A stretch of 64,000 bases of DNA, taken from positions 2,728,001 to 2,792,000 of the forward strand of contig NZ_MKEQ01000001.1 in NCBI RefSeq assembly GCF_001875655.1, read 5' to 3'. Positions 48,960 to 59,569 of this stretch are shown in pieces (positions within the stretch are counted from its first letter, which is position 1; every line of letters begins with the position of its first letter). Source of the DNA: Enterobacter hormaechei ATCC 49162 (GTDB taxonomy: Bacteria > Pseudomonadota > Gammaproteobacteria > Enterobacterales > Enterobacteriaceae). The notes below the pieces were generated by a model, which saw nothing but the letters and a program-made list of their open reading frames with translations, was not told the DNA's origin and did no database searches. The position numbers and the translations under genes are program-made.

Positions 48960-50234
48960 TTGGAATTGTTGTATACCGCCCTGCTCTACATCATTCAGCC
49001 ACTGGTGTGGCTGCGACTGTTGCTTCGTAGCCGTAAAGCGCCTGCGTACCGTAAACGCTGGGCCGAACGTTATGGCTACTGCCGCAATAAAGTGGCGCCG
49101 GACGGTATTCTGCTGCATTCCGTGTCAGTCGGGGAAACGCTGGCCGCCATTCCGCTGGTACGTGCCCTGCGCCACCGTTATCCGTCACTGCCCATCACCG
49201 TCACCACGATGACGCCAACCGGCTCAGAGCGCGTGATGTCTGCCTTCGGTAAAGACGTGCATCACGTCTACCTGCCGTACGATCTTCCCTGCGCCATGAA
49301 CCGTTTCCTGAATACCGTTCGCCCTAAACTGGTGATCGTCATGGAAACCGAACTGTGGCCGAATATGATTTCCGCCCTGCATGCCCGTAAAATTCCTTTG
49401 GTTATCGCCAACGCGCGTCTGTCGGAACGCTCGGCGAAAGGATATGGCAAGCTGGGTAAATTTATGCGTCGCCTGCTCAGCAAAATCACGCTGATCGCCG
49501 CGCAGAACGAAGAAGATGCCGCGCGCTTTATCGCCCTCGGCCTGAAGCGCAACCAGCTTGCGGTCACGGGTAGCCTTAAGTTCGATATTTCCGTCACCCC
49601 TGAACTCGCCGCCCGTGCGGTAACGCTGCGTCGTCAGTGGGCGCCGCGTCGCCAGGTCTGGATCGCTACCAGCACCCATGACGGCGAAGAAGCCATTATT
49701 CTTCAGGCTCACCGCCAGCTGCTGGAAAAATTCCCTGATTTACTGCTGATTCTGGTTCCTCGCCACCCGGAGCGTTTCAAAGATGCCCGCGAGATGGTGC
49801 AAAAAGGCGGTTTCAGCTTCACACTGCGCAGCAGCGGCGAAATCCCCTCTGGCAGTACGCAGGTGGTGATTGGCGATACGATGGGCGAACTGATGTTGCT
49901 CTACGGCATTGCAGACCTCGCCTTTGTCGGTGGCAGCCTGGTGGAGCGCGGTGGTCATAATCCGCTGGAGCCGGCAGCCCATGCCATTCCTGTGCTGATG
50001 GGGCCACACACGTTTAACTTCAAAGACATCTGCGCAAAATTGCAGCAGGCCGATGGTTTAATTACCGTGACCGACGCGGATTCGGTGGTCAAAGAGGTCT
50101 CTACCCTTCTGACTGATGAAGATTACCGTCTGTGGTACGGTCGTCATGCCGTTGAAGTTCTGCATCAGAACCAGGGCGCACTGACCCGTCTGCTGCAACT
50201 TCTGCAACCTTATCTGCCGCAGCGGAGCCACTAA
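48960..50234 (+). CDS. waaA: 3-deoxy-D-manno-octulosonate (Kdo) transferase
   Basis: Transfers two Kdo residues from CMP-Kdo to lipid IVA, an essential step of LPS synthesis at the inner membrane. The 424 residues begin [16 protein letters not shown], the N-terminal membrane anchor. The core includes [35 protein letters not shown] and [19 protein letters not shown], all standard for GT30. The start appears to be TTG at 48960. It is 65 bp after the GT2 gene and overlaps waaE by one base. Confidence 0.96.
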   Translation: MELLYTALLYIIQPLVWLRLLLRSRKAPAYRKRWAERYGYCRNKVAPDGILLHSVSVGETLAAIPLVRALRHRYPSLPITVTTMTPTGSERVMSAFGKDVHHVYLPYDLPCAMNRFLNTVRPKLVIVMETELWPNMISALHARKIPLVIANARLSERSAKGYGKLGKFMRRLLSKITLIAAQNEEDAARFIALGLKRNQLAVTGSLKFDISVTPELAARAVTLRRQWAPRRQVWIATSTHDGEEAIILQAHRQLLEKFPDLLLILVPRHPERFKDAREMVQKGGFSFTLRSSGEIPSGSTQVVIGDTMGELMLLYGIADLAFVGGSLVERGGHNPLEPAAHAIPVLMGPHTFNFKDICAKLQQADGLITVTDADSVVKEVSTLLTDEDYRLWYGRHAVEVLHQNQGALTRLLQLLQPYLPQRSH

Positions 50235-51004
50235 TGTCAACGCGTCTGTCGGTCGTGATGATCGCCAAAAACGCCGCCGACCTGCTTCCGGATTGCCTGG
50301 CCTCTGTTGCCTGGGCTGATGAGATCGTCATTCTCGACTCCGGAAGTACGGACAACACGGTGGAGGTTGCCCGTGCAGCGGGTGCAAACGTCTTTACCAA
50401 CACCGACTGGCAGGGCTACGGTATTCAGCGTCAGCGCGCGCAGAGTTACGCCACGGGCGATTACGTGCTGATGATCGACACCGACGAGCGTGTCACCCCG
50501 GAACTCCGACAGGCCATTCAAACGGTGCTTGCCGCGCCGCAGCCCGGCGCGGTCTACAGTATCGCGCGTCGTAACTATTTCCTGGGCCGCTTTATGCGCC
50601 ACAGCGGCTGGTACCCCGACCGCGTGATGCGCCTCTATCCGCGCGAGCGTTATCAGTACAACGACAACCTGGTCCATGAGTCTCTGGCCTGCGATAACGC
50701 TCAGGTCATTCCCCTGACGGGCGATCTGCTTCATCTGACCTGCCGCGATTTCGCCAGCTTCCAGCAAAAGCAGCTCAACTATGCCACCGCCTGGGCACAG
50801 GAGCGGCATGCGCGCGGCAAGAAGGCCACGCTGACCGGCATTTTCACCCATACGCTGGGCGCATTTTTGAAAACGCTGCTGCTGCGTGGCGGCGTGCTGG
50901 ACGGTAAGCAGGGCTGGTTACTGGCGGTGGTGAATGCCCAGTATACTTTCAATAAATACACCGAGCTGTGGGCGCTCTGCCGCGGCTACTCAGAGAAAAC
51001 GTGA
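50234..51004 (+). CDS. waaE: LPS core beta-glucosyltransferase WaaE
   Basis: A GT2 enzyme of 256 residues that in Klebsiella, Serratia and relatives adds a beta-1,4-glucose to HepI of the inner core. E. coli K-12 and Salmonella lack it, so it marks the core type. Motifs: [32 protein letters not shown], and the metal-binding [12 protein letters not shown]. It sits between waaA and coaD, the characteristic waaA-waaE-coaD order, with a 1-bp overlap to waaA. Confidence 0.9.
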   Translation: MSTRLSVVMIAKNAADLLPDCLASVAWADEIVILDSGSTDNTVEVARAAGANVFTNTDWQGYGIQRQRAQSYATGDYVLMIDTDERVTPELRQAIQTVLAAPQPGAVYSIARRNYFLGRFMRHSGWYPDRVMRLYPRERYQYNDNLVHESLACDNAQVIPLTGDLLHLTCRDFASFQQKQLNYATAWAQERHARGKKATLTGIFTHTLGAFLKTLLLRGGVLDGKQGWLLAVVNAQYTFNKYTELWALCRGYSEKT

Positions 51005-51487
<483 letters not shown>

Positions 51488-51489
51488 CC

Positions 51490-52299
51490 TTACTTCTGGC
51501 ACTGACGGCAGTAGAACGTGGCCCGCTGGGCGTGCTTGGTGGCAATAATCGGCGTTCCGCAGGCTCTGCACGGTTCACCCTTACGACCATAAACCTGCAA
51601 CTCCTGCGCAAAATAGCCCGGCTTCCCGTCGCTTTGCAGGAAGTCCTTCAGCGTTGTCCCGCCCTGCTCAATTGAGCGCAGCAGTACCGCTTTTATCACC
51701 CTGACCAGCAGCTCGCACTCCTGCGCAGACAGCGAAGAGGCCAGCCGATCGGGATGGATCCCGGCGGCAAACAGCGATTCGCTGGCATAGATATTCCCCA
51801 CGCCTACCACCAGCTTGTTATCCATCAGCCAGGGCTTGATCGGGGTTTTCTTTTTCGCGCACTTCTCTTTGAGATAATCCGCGTTAAATGCCTCCGAGAG
51901 CGGCTCAGGTCCGAGATGCGCCAGCACGTTGTGCCCTTCCAGCTCTTTTGTCCACAGCCATGCGCCAAAGCGGCGCGGGTCGGTGTAACGCAGCACTTTG
52001 CCGTTACTCATGACCAGATCAACGTGGTCGTGCTTTTCCGCAGGCAGTTCTTCGGTGAGGATGCGCAGGCTCCCGGACATCCCCAGATGGATAATGATCC
52101 AGCCGTCAGGCAGTTCCAGCAGCAGATATTTTGCGCGGCGCTGCACGCTCAGGACGGGTTTGTCGCTTAACGCGTGGATCTCATCGGACACCGGCCAGCG
52201 CAGACGCCCGTTGCGAACGACAGCATGAAGAATAGTCGCGCCAACCAGATGAGGCTCAATGCCGCGGCGGCTGGTCTCTACCTCAGGTAATTCAGGCAT
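51490..52299 (-). CDS. mutM: Formamidopyrimidine-DNA glycosylase
   Basis: Removes 8-oxoguanine and ring-opened purines by beta,delta-elimination. The 269 residues start [18 protein letters not shown], where Pro2 is the catalytic nucleophile after Met removal and Glu3 assists. Lys in [14 protein letters not shown] and the C-terminal C4 zinc finger (CRACGTPI ... CRQCQK) are intact. It lies downstream of rpmG with a terminator between, and converges with coaD. Confidence 0.97.
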   Translation of the reverse strand: MPELPEVETSRRGIEPHLVGATILHAVVRNGRLRWPVSDEIHALSDKPVLSVQRRAKYLLLELPDGWIIIHLGMSGSLRILTEELPAEKHDHVDLVMSNGKVLRYTDPRRFGAWLWTKELEGHNVLAHLGPEPLSEAFNADYLKEKCAKKKTPIKPWLMDNKLVVGVGNIYASESLFAAGIHPDRLASSLSAQECELLVRVIKAVLLRSIEQGGTTLKDFLQSDGKPGYFAQELQVYGRKGEPCRACGTPIIATKHAQRATFYCRQCQK

Positions 52300-52325
52300 G
52301 GTTCCTCCGTTGAGATGCAGAATGC

Positions 52326-52352
52326 AAAAAACCCCGCAGTTGCGGGGTTTTT
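52326..52352 (-). terminator. Terminator between rpmG and mutM
   Basis: AAAAACCCCGCAGTTGCGGGGTTTTT is a symmetrical hairpin with T-runs on both strands, 20 bp after the rpmG stop. It would limit, but may not abolish, read-through into mutM. Confidence 0.85.
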
Positions 52353-52371
52353 CAATACAAGGAGACTAAAA

Positions 52372-52542
<171 letters not shown>

Positions 52543-52561
52543 TTATTTCCTCTTTAAGTAC

Positions 52562-52819
<258 letters not shown>

Positions 52820-52944
52820 TTAGCTCGAGCTTCGTATGGGGTATCGGCGCCTCGTCAGGCTTTACAGCCCGGTCATCGCATAGTTCTATTGAACTCTCGA
52901 TTGCCAGGCCCAAATGCCAAACCCGAGATTCTCAAAGGTGGCGT

Positions 52945-52973
52945 AGTATACGCTGACTCGGCGGTGTGCTCAA
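52945..52973 (-). promoter_or_regulatory. rpmB-rpmG promoter
   Basis: TTGAGC (52973-52968), a 17-bp spacer and TATACT (52950-52945) on the minus strand form a near-consensus sigma-70 promoter. It leaves a leader of about 140 nt before rpmB. Confidence 0.8.
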
Positions 52974-53015
52974 GTCCCGAACAGACAAAGATCCCGATGG
53001 ATCGCGAGAAAAGGC

Positions 53016-53681
53016 CTAAATCCAGCCACGTTCGGCAAAAGAAATGTACTCTCCGCGGCCAATTATCAGATGGTCCAGCACACGAATGTCCATGAATTGA
53101 CAGCATTTGATAATACGTTCGGTAATTGCTTTGTCAGCTCTGCTTGGTTCTGCACAGCCAGAGGGGTGATTATGCGCGAGGATCACGCCGGCTGCATTCA
53201 CTTTTATCGCTTCCCGCACAATTTCACGCGGATGCACCTCAACGTGGCTCAATGTTCCCGAAAAAAGGCGGGTATGTTTCAGTACCCGGTTTTTGTTGTC
53301 GAGAAAGATCACCATGAAGATCTCCCGCTCCAGGTCGGAGAGCTGGCTTTGCAGAAATTCGCGGGTCATGTCAGGGGTCAGGATCGGGTCTTCTTCCTCC
53401 ATACGCACGTTGTAAAATCGTCGGGCCAGCTCCGCAATGCCCCGCAACTGGGCATATTTCGCCACGCCAATCCCCTCAACGTGCGTAAACGCCTCCAGTT
53501 CGGCGGTCAGTAAACCATACAGTGAACCGAAATGGTCTATCAGCTCTTTCGCCAGCGTAAACACCGTTTTTCCCGGCGTGCCTGTGCGTAAAAAGAGCGC
53601 CAGCAGCTCGTCATCTTTTAACAATGTGACGCCATGACGCAGCATTTTTTCACGCGGTAACAGCAGTTCAGTCTCTTCCAT
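53016..53681 (-). CDS. radC: RadC family protein (JAB/MPN metalloprotease fold)
   Basis: A protein of unsettled function, once linked to DNA repair. The 221 residues have an N-terminal helix-hairpin-helix-like part ([20 protein letters not shown]) and a C-terminal JAMM domain with the metal motif HVEVHPREI and [18 protein letters not shown] choose the ATG at 53681 ([14 protein letters not shown]) because a strong AAGGAGG stands just upstream; the frame extends eight residues further. It is divergent from coaBC. Confidence 0.94.
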   Translation of the reverse strand: MEETELLLPREKMLRHGVTLLKDDELLALFLRTGTPGKTVFTLAKELIDHFGSLYGLLTAELEAFTHVEGIGVAKYAQLRGIAELARRFYNVRMEEEDPILTPDMTREFLQSQLSDLEREIFMVIFLDNKNRVLKHTRLFSGTLSHVEVHPREIVREAIKVNAAGVILAHNHPSGCAEPSRADKAITERIIKCCQFMDIRVLDHLIIGRGEYISFAERGWI

Positions 53682-53851
53682 GCCCGGCCTCCTTCTGTTT
53701 GCCATTATGCTGCCACAGGCAAATTCGAGGCTCGACGCTAACGTTTCGTTCTTGCGTAACGCCTCGCAAAGTGAATAAAGGACATCATCACCCCGTTTTA
53801 GGGATTGTGATAAAATGCCCGCTCTCTGGTGAAACCCAACAGGAAAGAATC

Positions 53852-55066
53852 ATGATGAGCCTGGCCGGTAAAAAAATCGTTCTTGGCGTCAGCGGCGGTA
53901 TTGCTGCCTATAAAACGCCAGACCTGGTGCGCCGTTTGCGCGAGCGCGGGGCCGACGTACGGGTCGCGATCACCGAAGGCGGCAAAGCCTTTATCACCCC
54001 GCTGAGCCTGCAAGCCGTCTCGGGATACCCGGTATCCGACAGCCTTCTCGACCCGGCGGCCGAAGCCGCAATGGGCCACATTGAGCTGGGGAAATGGGCC
54101 GATCTGGTTATCCTTGCCCCCGCCACGGCAGATTTAATTGCCCGCGTGGCGGCCGGTATGGCGAACGATCTGGTTACGACCATTTGCCTCGCCACGCCAG
54201 CCCCCGTCGCGGTTGTGCCCGCCATGAACCAGCAGATGTACCGCAACGCCGCCACCCAGCATAATCTGGACACGCTGGCCTCGCGCGGGCTGCTGATTTG
54301 GGGCCCGGACAGCGGCAGCCAGGCCTGCGGCGACGTGGGGCCGGGTCGTATGCTCGACCCACTGACGATTGTTGATATGGCCGCCGCCCATTTCTCGCCT
54401 GTCAACGATCTGCAACATCTCAACATCATGATTACCGCGGGCCCCACGCGCGAGCCGCTGGATCCGGTGCGTTACATCACCAACCACAGCTCCGGCAAAA
54501 TGGGCTTTGCGATTGCTGCCGCGGCAGCCAAACGCGGCGCAAACGTCACGCTGGTGAGCGGCCCGGTGTCACTTACCACACCTGCGTTTGTGCAGCGTAT
54601 CAATGTGACTACCGCGCTGGAGATGGAAGCCGCCGTACAGGCGCATGCTCAACAGCAGCATATTTTTATCGGCTGTGCGGCCGTCGCTGATTACCGTGCT
54701 GAAACCATTGCTGACGCCAAAATTAAAAAGCAAGGTGATGAATTAACAATAAAAATGGTGAAGAACCCGGATATCGTTGCCGGTGTCGCCGCATTGAAAA
54801 CTCATCGTCCTTACGTTGTTGGGTTTGCCGCAGAAACGAATAATGTGGAAGAATATGCCCGGCAAAAACGTACCCGCAAAAACCTCGATTTGATTTGCGC
54901 GAACGACGTATCGCTGTCCACGCAAGGATTTAACAGCGACAGCAACGCATTGCACCTTTTCTGGCAGGATGGAGATAAAGTCTTACCGCTTGAGCGCAAA
55001 GAACTCCTGGGCCAACAATTACTGGACGAGATCGTTACCCGTTATGATGAAAAAAATCGACGTTAA
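53852..55066 (+). CDS. coaBC: Phosphopantothenoylcysteine synthetase/decarboxylase
   Basis: A fused two-step CoA enzyme, also called dfp. The N-terminal CoaC half is an FMN flavoprotein decarboxylase ([57 protein letters not shown]). The C-terminal CoaB half joins cysteine using CTP ([33 protein letters not shown]). About 404 residues. I take the tandem ATG at 53852/53855 after an AGGA Shine-Dalgarno sequence; the long upstream extension of the frame is noncoding. It overlaps dut by 23 bp. Confidence 0.96.
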   Translation: MMSLAGKKIVLGVSGGIAAYKTPDLVRRLRERGADVRVAITEGGKAFITPLSLQAVSGYPVSDSLLDPAAEAAMGHIELGKWADLVILAPATADLIARVAAGMANDLVTTICLATPAPVAVVPAMNQQMYRNAATQHNLDTLASRGLLIWGPDSGSQACGDVGPGRMLDPLTIVDMAAAHFSPVNDLQHLNIMITAGPTREPLDPVRYITNHSSGKMGFAIAAAAAKRGANVTLVSGPVSLTTPAFVQRINVTTALEMEAAVQAHAQQQHIFIGCAAVADYRAETIADAKIKKQGDELTIKMVKNPDIVAGVAALKTHRPYVVGFAAETNNVEEYARQKRTRKNLDLICANDVSLSTQGFNSDSNALHLFWQDGDKVLPLERKELLGQQLLDEIVTRYDEKNRR

Positions 55067-55502
55067 GATTCTGGACCCGCGCGTTGGCGAGCAATTTCCG
55101 CTGCCAACGTATGCCACCTCCGGCTCTGCCGGTCTTGACCTGCGCGCCTGTCTCGATGACGCCGTAGAACTGGCGCCGGGTGCAACGACCCTGATCCCGA
55201 CAGGGCTGGCGATTCACATTGCTGACCCGTCACTGGCCGCGGTGATCCTGCCGCGCTCTGGCCTGGGCCACAAGCATGGCGTCGTGCTGGGTAACCTGGT
55301 CGGCCTGATTGACTCTGACTATCAGGGTCAGCTGATGGTATCCGTCTGGAACCGTGGTCAGGACAGCTTCACCATTGAACCGGGCGAGCGTATCGCGCAG
55401 ATGGTGTTTGTACCGGTGGTGCAGGCAGAATTTAACCTGGTGGCAGACTTCGACGCTACCGACCGTGGCGAAGGCGGCTTCGGCCATTCCGGGCGCAGAT
55501 AA
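55044..55502 (+). CDS. dut: dUTP pyrophosphatase (dUTPase)
   Basis: Hydrolyses dUTP to dUMP, keeping uracil out of DNA and feeding dTMP synthesis. A trimeric enzyme of 152 residues (151 from the second of two tandem ATGs). All five dUTPase motifs are visible, including [28 protein letters not shown] and the C-terminal [12 protein letters not shown] arm that closes over the substrate. The start lies inside the 3' end of coaBC. Confidence 0.97.
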   Translation: MMKKIDVKILDPRVGEQFPLPTYATSGSAGLDLRACLDDAVELAPGATTLIPTGLAIHIADPSLAAVILPRSGLGHKHGVVLGNLVGLIDSDYQGQLMVSVWNRGQDSFTIEPGERIAQMVFVPVVQAEFNLVADFDATDRGEGGFGHSGRR

Positions 55503-55624
55503 CCGCCCGACAAACACGCACCTCACAGCGCCATAATGCAATAACAAACCGCAAACGTCAGTTTGCGGGTCGCTGTGTGGTTGCCAGCCTGGCAAGTGCT
55601 TATTTTTCAGGGGTATTTTGTAAC

Positions 55625-56221
55625 ATGGCAGAAAAACAAACCGCGAAAAGGAATCGTCGCGAAGAAATACTTCAATCTCTGGCTCTGATGCTTGAATCCA
55701 GCGACGGCAGTCAACGCATCACCACCGCAAAACTGGCGGCCTCTGTGGGCGTGTCAGAGGCGGCGTTGTATCGTCATTTCCCGAGCAAAACCCGGATGTT
55801 TGACAGCCTGATCGAGTTTATTGAAGACAGCCTGATCACGCGCATCAACCTGATCCTGAAGGATGAAAAAGACACCAGCGCGCGTCTGCGTTTGATTGTG
55901 CTGCTGATTCTGGGTTTTGGCGAACGTAACCCGGGTCTGACCCGTATTCTGACCGGCCACGCGCTGATGTTTGAACAGGATCGTCTGCAAGGCCGTATAA
56001 ACCAGCTTTTTGAGCGTATCGAAGCCCAGCTGCGTCAGGTTCTGCGCGAGAAGAAAATGCGGGAAGGCGAGGGATATGAGACTGATGAGACGCTGCTGGC
56101 AGGCCAGATCCTGGCATTTTGCGAAGGGATGCTCTCCCGGTTTGTGCGCAGCGAATTTAAATATCGACCAACGGACGATTTTGACGCCCGCTGGCCGTTA
56201 GTGGCTGCTCAGTTACAGTAA
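55625..56221 (+). CDS. slmA: Nucleoid occlusion factor SlmA
   Basis: A TetR-family DNA-binding protein that blocks FtsZ ring assembly over the chromosome. The 198 residues from the ATG at 55625 ([16 protein letters not shown]) equal E. coli SlmA. The helix-turn-helix is [23 protein letters not shown] in two parts at about residues 33-55, and the C-terminal dimer and FtsZ-binding helices are well conserved. It is 122 bp after dut; a short in-frame extension upstream is rejected. REP elements follow. Confidence 0.97.
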   Translation: MAEKQTAKRNRREEILQSLALMLESSDGSQRITTAKLAASVGVSEAALYRHFPSKTRMFDSLIEFIEDSLITRINLILKDEKDTSARLRLIVLLILGFGERNPGLTRILTGHALMFEQDRLQGRINQLFERIEAQLRQVLREKKMREGEGYETDETLLAGQILAFCEGMLSRFVRSEFKYRPTDDFDARWPLVAAQLQ

Positions 56222-56228
56222 CGCCATC

Positions 56229-56294
56229 GCCGGATGGCGGCTTCGCCTTATCCGGCCTACGACTGGTAGGCCCGGTAAGCGTAGCGCCACCAGG
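56229..56294. repeat. Pair of inverted REP elements
   Basis: GCCGGATGGCGGCTTCGCC plus TTATCCGGC (56229-56256) and the inverted partner GGCCCGGTAAGCGTAGCGCC (from 56269) form a REP pair between the convergent slmA and pyrE genes. Such pairs can act as transcription buffers and gyrase sites. Confidence 0.88.
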
Positions 56295-56302
56295 CAATGT
56301 CA

Positions 56303-56944
56303 TTAAACCCCGAACGCTTCGCGATACGCTTTTACCGCCGCCAGATGATCCGCCATCTCAGGCTTCTCTTCCAGATACACAATCAGGTCTTTCAGCGTGA
56401 TAATCGATGTGACTTTGCAGCCATAATCACGTTCCACTTCCTGAATAGCAGAGATGTCGCCGCGCCCACGCTCCTGACGATCAAGCGAAATCAGCACACC
56501 CGCAAGCGTCGCTCCGTTAGCCTGGATAATCTCCATCGATTCACGGATCGCGGTGCCTGCGGTGATCACGTCATCCACCAGCATCACGCGGCCCTGCAAG
56601 GCGCTCCCTACCAGATTGCCGCCTTCACCGTGGGTTTTGGCCTCTTTACGGTTAAAGCAGTACGGCACGTCGCGGTCATGGTGCTCCGCCAGCGCCACCG
56701 CCGTGGTGGTTGCAATCGGAATGCCTTTGTACGCGGGGCCGAACAGCAGGTCGAAATCAATCCCGGAATCCACCAGCGCTTCGGCATAGAAGCGGCCTAA
56801 CAGTGCCAGGTCACGCCCGGTATTAAACAGCCCGGCGTTGAAGAAATACGGGCTTTTACGCCCGGATTTCAGCGTGAACTCGCCAAACTTAAGTACCTGC
56901 TTGTTAAGCGCAAACTCAATAAACTGGCGCTGATACGATTTCAT
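56303..56944 (-). CDS. pyrE: Orotate phosphoribosyltransferase
   Basis: Joins orotate to PRPP giving OMP in pyrimidine synthesis. The 213 residues from the ATG at 56944 ([15 protein letters not shown]) equal the E. coli length; a 12-residue in-frame extension falls in the attenuator and is rejected. The PRPP-binding motif [14 protein letters not shown] and the flexible loop [12 protein letters not shown] are intact. It is the second gene of rph-pyrE and is controlled by the attenuator just upstream. Confidence 0.97.
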   Translation of the reverse strand: MKSYQRQFIEFALNKQVLKFGEFTLKSGRKSPYFFNAGLFNTGRDLALLGRFYAEALVDSGIDFDLLFGPAYKGIPIATTTAVALAEHHDRDVPYCFNRKEAKTHGEGGNLVGSALQGRVMLVDDVITAGTAIRESMEIIQANGATLAGVLISLDRQERGRGDISAIQEVERDYGCKVTSIITLKDLIVYLEEKPEMADHLAAVKAYREAFGV

Positions 56945-56978
56945 GGATTTGCTCCTTTGTTTTTTCTGTCTTACAGGC

Positions 56979-57008
56979 AAAAAAAAGGCGACTCATTGGT
57001 CGCCTTTA
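56979..57008 (-). terminator. pyrE attenuator
   Basis: On the minus strand AAAGGCGAC-CAATGA-GTCGCCTTT followed by a long T-run lies 3 bp after the rph stop and about 35 bp before pyrE. In E. coli translation of rph up to this hairpin, coupled to UTP-dependent polymerase pausing, decides read-through into pyrE; the same layout is present here. Confidence 0.9.
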
Positions 57009-57011
57009 AAA

Positions 57012-57728
57012 TCAATTTTCTAACGCCGCTTTCTGCGTCGTGACAATAGATTCGATACCCCCTCGGGCCAACGCCAACAGGGAGAGAAGTTCTTCATGGG
57101 TGAACGGCTCGCCTTCTGCCGTCCCCTGCACTTCAATGATGCGACCATCTTCAGTCATCACCACGTTCATGTCGGTTTCTGCGGCAGAATCTTCAACGTA
57201 TTCCAGATCGCAAAGCGCTTCGCCGTTAACGATACCGACGGAAACCGCGGCAACCATCCCTTTCATTGGGTTGGTTTTCAGCTTACCGGCGGCAACCAGC
57301 TTGTTCAGCGCATCGGCCAGCGCTACGCAGGCACCGGTAATGGACGCGGTACGCGTGCCACCATCGGCCTGAATGACGTCGCAATCGAGAGTGATGGTGA
57401 ACTCACCCAGCGTTTTCAGGTCAACCGCAGCGCGCAGCGCACGTGCGATCAGGCGCTGGATCTCCATGGTACGGCCGCCCTGCTTACCTTTTGCCGCTTC
57501 ACGGGCATTACGGGTATGGGTTGCACGCGGCAACATACCGTATTCGGCGGTGATCCAACCCTGGCCCTGACCTTTCAGGAAGCGAGGCACGCCCTCTTCG
57601 ATGGAGGCAGTGCAAAGCACTTTGGTGTCACCAAACTCAACCAGCACGGAGCCTTCAGCGTGTTTTGTATAGTTACGGGTCAGGGTGACGGGACGCACCT
57701 GATTGGCGCTACGACCTGATGGACGCAT
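57012..57728 (-). CDS. rph: RNase PH, full length
   Basis: A phosphate-dependent 3'-exoribonuclease that trims tRNA 3' ends. The 238 residues are complete: [20 protein letters not shown], the phosphate-site [20 protein letters not shown] region, and catalytic aspartates in [20 protein letters not shown]. coli K-12 carries a frameshifted, inactive rph that lowers pyrE expression. Here the gene is intact and its stop abuts the attenuator, so normal translation-coupled control of pyrE is expected. Confidence 0.97.
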   Translation of the reverse strand: MRPSGRSANQVRPVTLTRNYTKHAEGSVLVEFGDTKVLCTASIEEGVPRFLKGQGQGWITAEYGMLPRATHTRNAREAAKGKQGGRTMEIQRLIARALRAAVDLKTLGEFTITLDCDVIQADGGTRTASITGACVALADALNKLVAAGKLKTNPMKGMVAAVSVGIVNGEALCDLEYVEDSAAETDMNVVMTEDGRIIEVQGTAEGEPFTHEELLSLLALARGGIESIVTTQKAALEN

Positions 57729-57764
57729 GATGGATTCTCCGGCTTGAAACGAATGTGGCTGCGC

Positions 57765-57793
57765 ATTATACGGATAAAGGACGCTTATTCCTA
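57765..57793 (-). promoter_or_regulatory. Probable rph-pyrE promoter
   Basis: A consensus TATAAT (57770-57765) on the minus strand lies 36 bp upstream of rph. The -35 at 17-bp spacing (TAGGAA) is weak. A divergent TATAAT at 57815-57820 on the plus strand probably serves yicC. Confidence 0.6.
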
Positions 57794-57853
57794 TCCTGAG
57801 AAGCCCCTGAAAGCTATAATCCCCCCATCTCTCCTTTAAAAACGGGAATGTCT

Positions 57854-58717
57854 ATGATCCGCAGTATGACCGCCTACGCCCGGCGTGAAATCAAGGGTAG
57901 CTGGGGTAGCGCTACCTGGGAAATGCGCTCGGTAAACCAGCGCTATCTGGAAACATATTTCCGTATGCCGGAACAGTTCCGCAGCCTGGAGCCTGTGGTG
58001 CGTGAGCGTATCCGTACGCGTCTGACCCGTGGCAAAGTGGAATGCAACCTGCGTTTTGAACCCGATGCCAGTGCACAGGGCGAACTGATCCTTAACGAAA
58101 AGCTGGCAAAACAGCTGGTTAATGCGGCGAACTGGGTCAAAATGCAGAGTGATGAAGGCGAAATCAACCCGGTTGATATTCTGCGCTGGCCTGGCGTGAT
58201 GGCCGCCGGAGAGCAGGATCTGGACGCGATTACCGCCGAAATCCTGGCTGCACTCGATGGCACGCTGGATGACTTTATCGTTGCCCGTGAAACCGAAGGT
58301 CAGGCGCTGAAAGCGATGATTGAGCAGCGCCTTGAAGGCGTGAGCGCCGAAGTCGCTAAAGTGCGCGCTCATATGCCAGAAGTGCTGCAATGGCAGCGTG
58401 AGCGTCTTGTCGCCAAACTGGAAGAGGCGGAAGTCCAGCTGGAAAACAACCGTCTGGAACAAGAGCTGGTGCTGATGGCGCAGCGTGTGGACGTGGCTGA
58501 AGAGCTGGATCGTCTGGAAGCGCACGTTAAAGAGACCTACAACATTCTAAAGAAGAAAGAAGCGGTAGGCCGCCGTCTCGACTTTATGATGCAGGAGTTC
58601 AACCGCGAGTCGAACACGCTGGCGTCTAAGTCTATCAATGCAGAGGTAACCAATTCAGCGATTGAACTGAAGGTCCTGATTGAGCAGATGCGCGAGCAGA
58701 TCCAGAATATCGAGTAA
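57854..58717 (+). CDS. yicC: YicC, YicC/YloC-family endoribonuclease or RNase adaptor
   Basis: 287 residues with an N-terminal YicC-like domain (MIRSMTAYARREIKGSWG) and a C-terminal DUF1732 domain (RLDFMMQEFNRESNTLASK). In E. coli YicC promotes decay of the sRNA RyhB with PNPase, and related proteins are reported as endoribonucleases. I take the ATG at 57854, seven bases after GGGA; another ATG two codons upstream is possible. It is divergent from rph. The dinD gene that follows in E. coli is absent. Confidence 0.95.
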   Translation: MIRSMTAYARREIKGSWGSATWEMRSVNQRYLETYFRMPEQFRSLEPVVRERIRTRLTRGKVECNLRFEPDASAQGELILNEKLAKQLVNAANWVKMQSDEGEINPVDILRWPGVMAAGEQDLDAITAEILAALDGTLDDFIVARETEGQALKAMIEQRLEGVSAEVAKVRAHMPEVLQWQRERLVAKLEEAEVQLENNRLEQELVLMAQRVDVAEELDRLEAHVKETYNILKKKEAVGRRLDFMMQEFNRESNTLASKSINAEVTNSAIELKVLIEQMREQIQNIE

Positions 58718-58726
58718 TTCCTTTCA

Positions 58727-58765
58727 GGGTGGTGCTGCCTCGCACACCACCCATTACTTTTTCTA
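58727..58765 (+). terminator. Probable terminator after yicC
   Basis: GGGTGGTG (58727-58734) and CACCACCC (58745-58752) form an 8-bp stem followed by ATTACTTTTTC, 10 bp after the yicC stop. The T-run is set back a few bases, so it may be a weak terminator. Confidence 0.65.
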
Positions 58766-58925
58766 ATCCTTATTTAGCCTGACTTTCTTTCTCTCCCGCC
58801 TGATAACAAGCCTGCCGGGCATGCGTTGATAAATGTCTGTAGGGCAAACCGCCTCGCCTTAGAAAATCTCAATCGTGATCTTCCGCACAAATCGCTAATC
58901 TCCTCCTCTTCATTCCGGAGGTTTT

Positions 58926-59543
58926 ATGCTGCTTCACATTCTCTATCTCATTGGCATTACCGCAGAAGCCATGACCGGCGCGCTCGCCGCCGGGCGTCGC
59001 AGGATGGACACCTTCGGCGTGATCATTATTGCCACAGCCACTGCACTCGGCGGCGGGTCCGTGCGCGATATCCTGCTTGGCCATTATCCGCTCGGCTGGG
59101 TCAAAAACCCTGAGTACGTCATTATCGTGGCAACAGCAGCGGTGCTAACGACGATTGTGGCCCCGGTGATGCCCCATCTGCGTCGTTTGTTCTTGGTGCT
59201 GGATGCGCTTGGCCTGATAGTTTTTTCCATCATTGGCGCACAAATCGCACTCGATATGGGTGAAGGCCCGGTTATCGCCACCATTGCTGCGGTGATCACG
59301 GGCGTGTTTGGCGGGGTGTTGCGGGATATGTTCTGCAAACGTATCCCGCTGGTTTTCCAGAAGGAACTGTATGCCGGCATCTCTTTTGCCGCGGCAGTGC
59401 TTTACGTCGCCTTGCAGCACTATGTCACCAGCCACGATGTGGTGGTTATCTCCACGCTGCTGTTTGGTTTCACCGCGCGTATGCTGGCATTGCGCCTGAA
59501 GCTGGGCCTGCCCGTTTTCCATTACAAACACAATGCGCATTAA
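58926..59543 (+). CDS. yicG: YicG, TRIC-type (UPF0126) membrane protein
   Basis: A 205-residue inner-membrane protein with about seven hydrophobic segments and two internally similar halves, marked by [11 protein letters not shown] and [12 protein letters not shown] (the G-G-x-x-R-D repeat of the family). The family has been linked to glycine transport in bacteria and to trimeric cation channels. The start lies 7 bp after GGAGG. It converges with etk; in E. coli its neighbour is ligB. Confidence 0.93.
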   Translation: MLLHILYLIGITAEAMTGALAAGRRRMDTFGVIIIATATALGGGSVRDILLGHYPLGWVKNPEYVIIVATAAVLTTIVAPVMPHLRRLFLVLDALGLIVFSIIGAQIALDMGEGPVIATIAAVITGVFGGVLRDMFCKRIPLVFQKELYAGISFAAAVLYVALQHYVTSHDVVVISTLLFGFTARMLALRLKLGLPVFHYKHNAH

Positions 59544-59569
59544 TGTCAGAGCGGGCAGGTGCCGGATAA

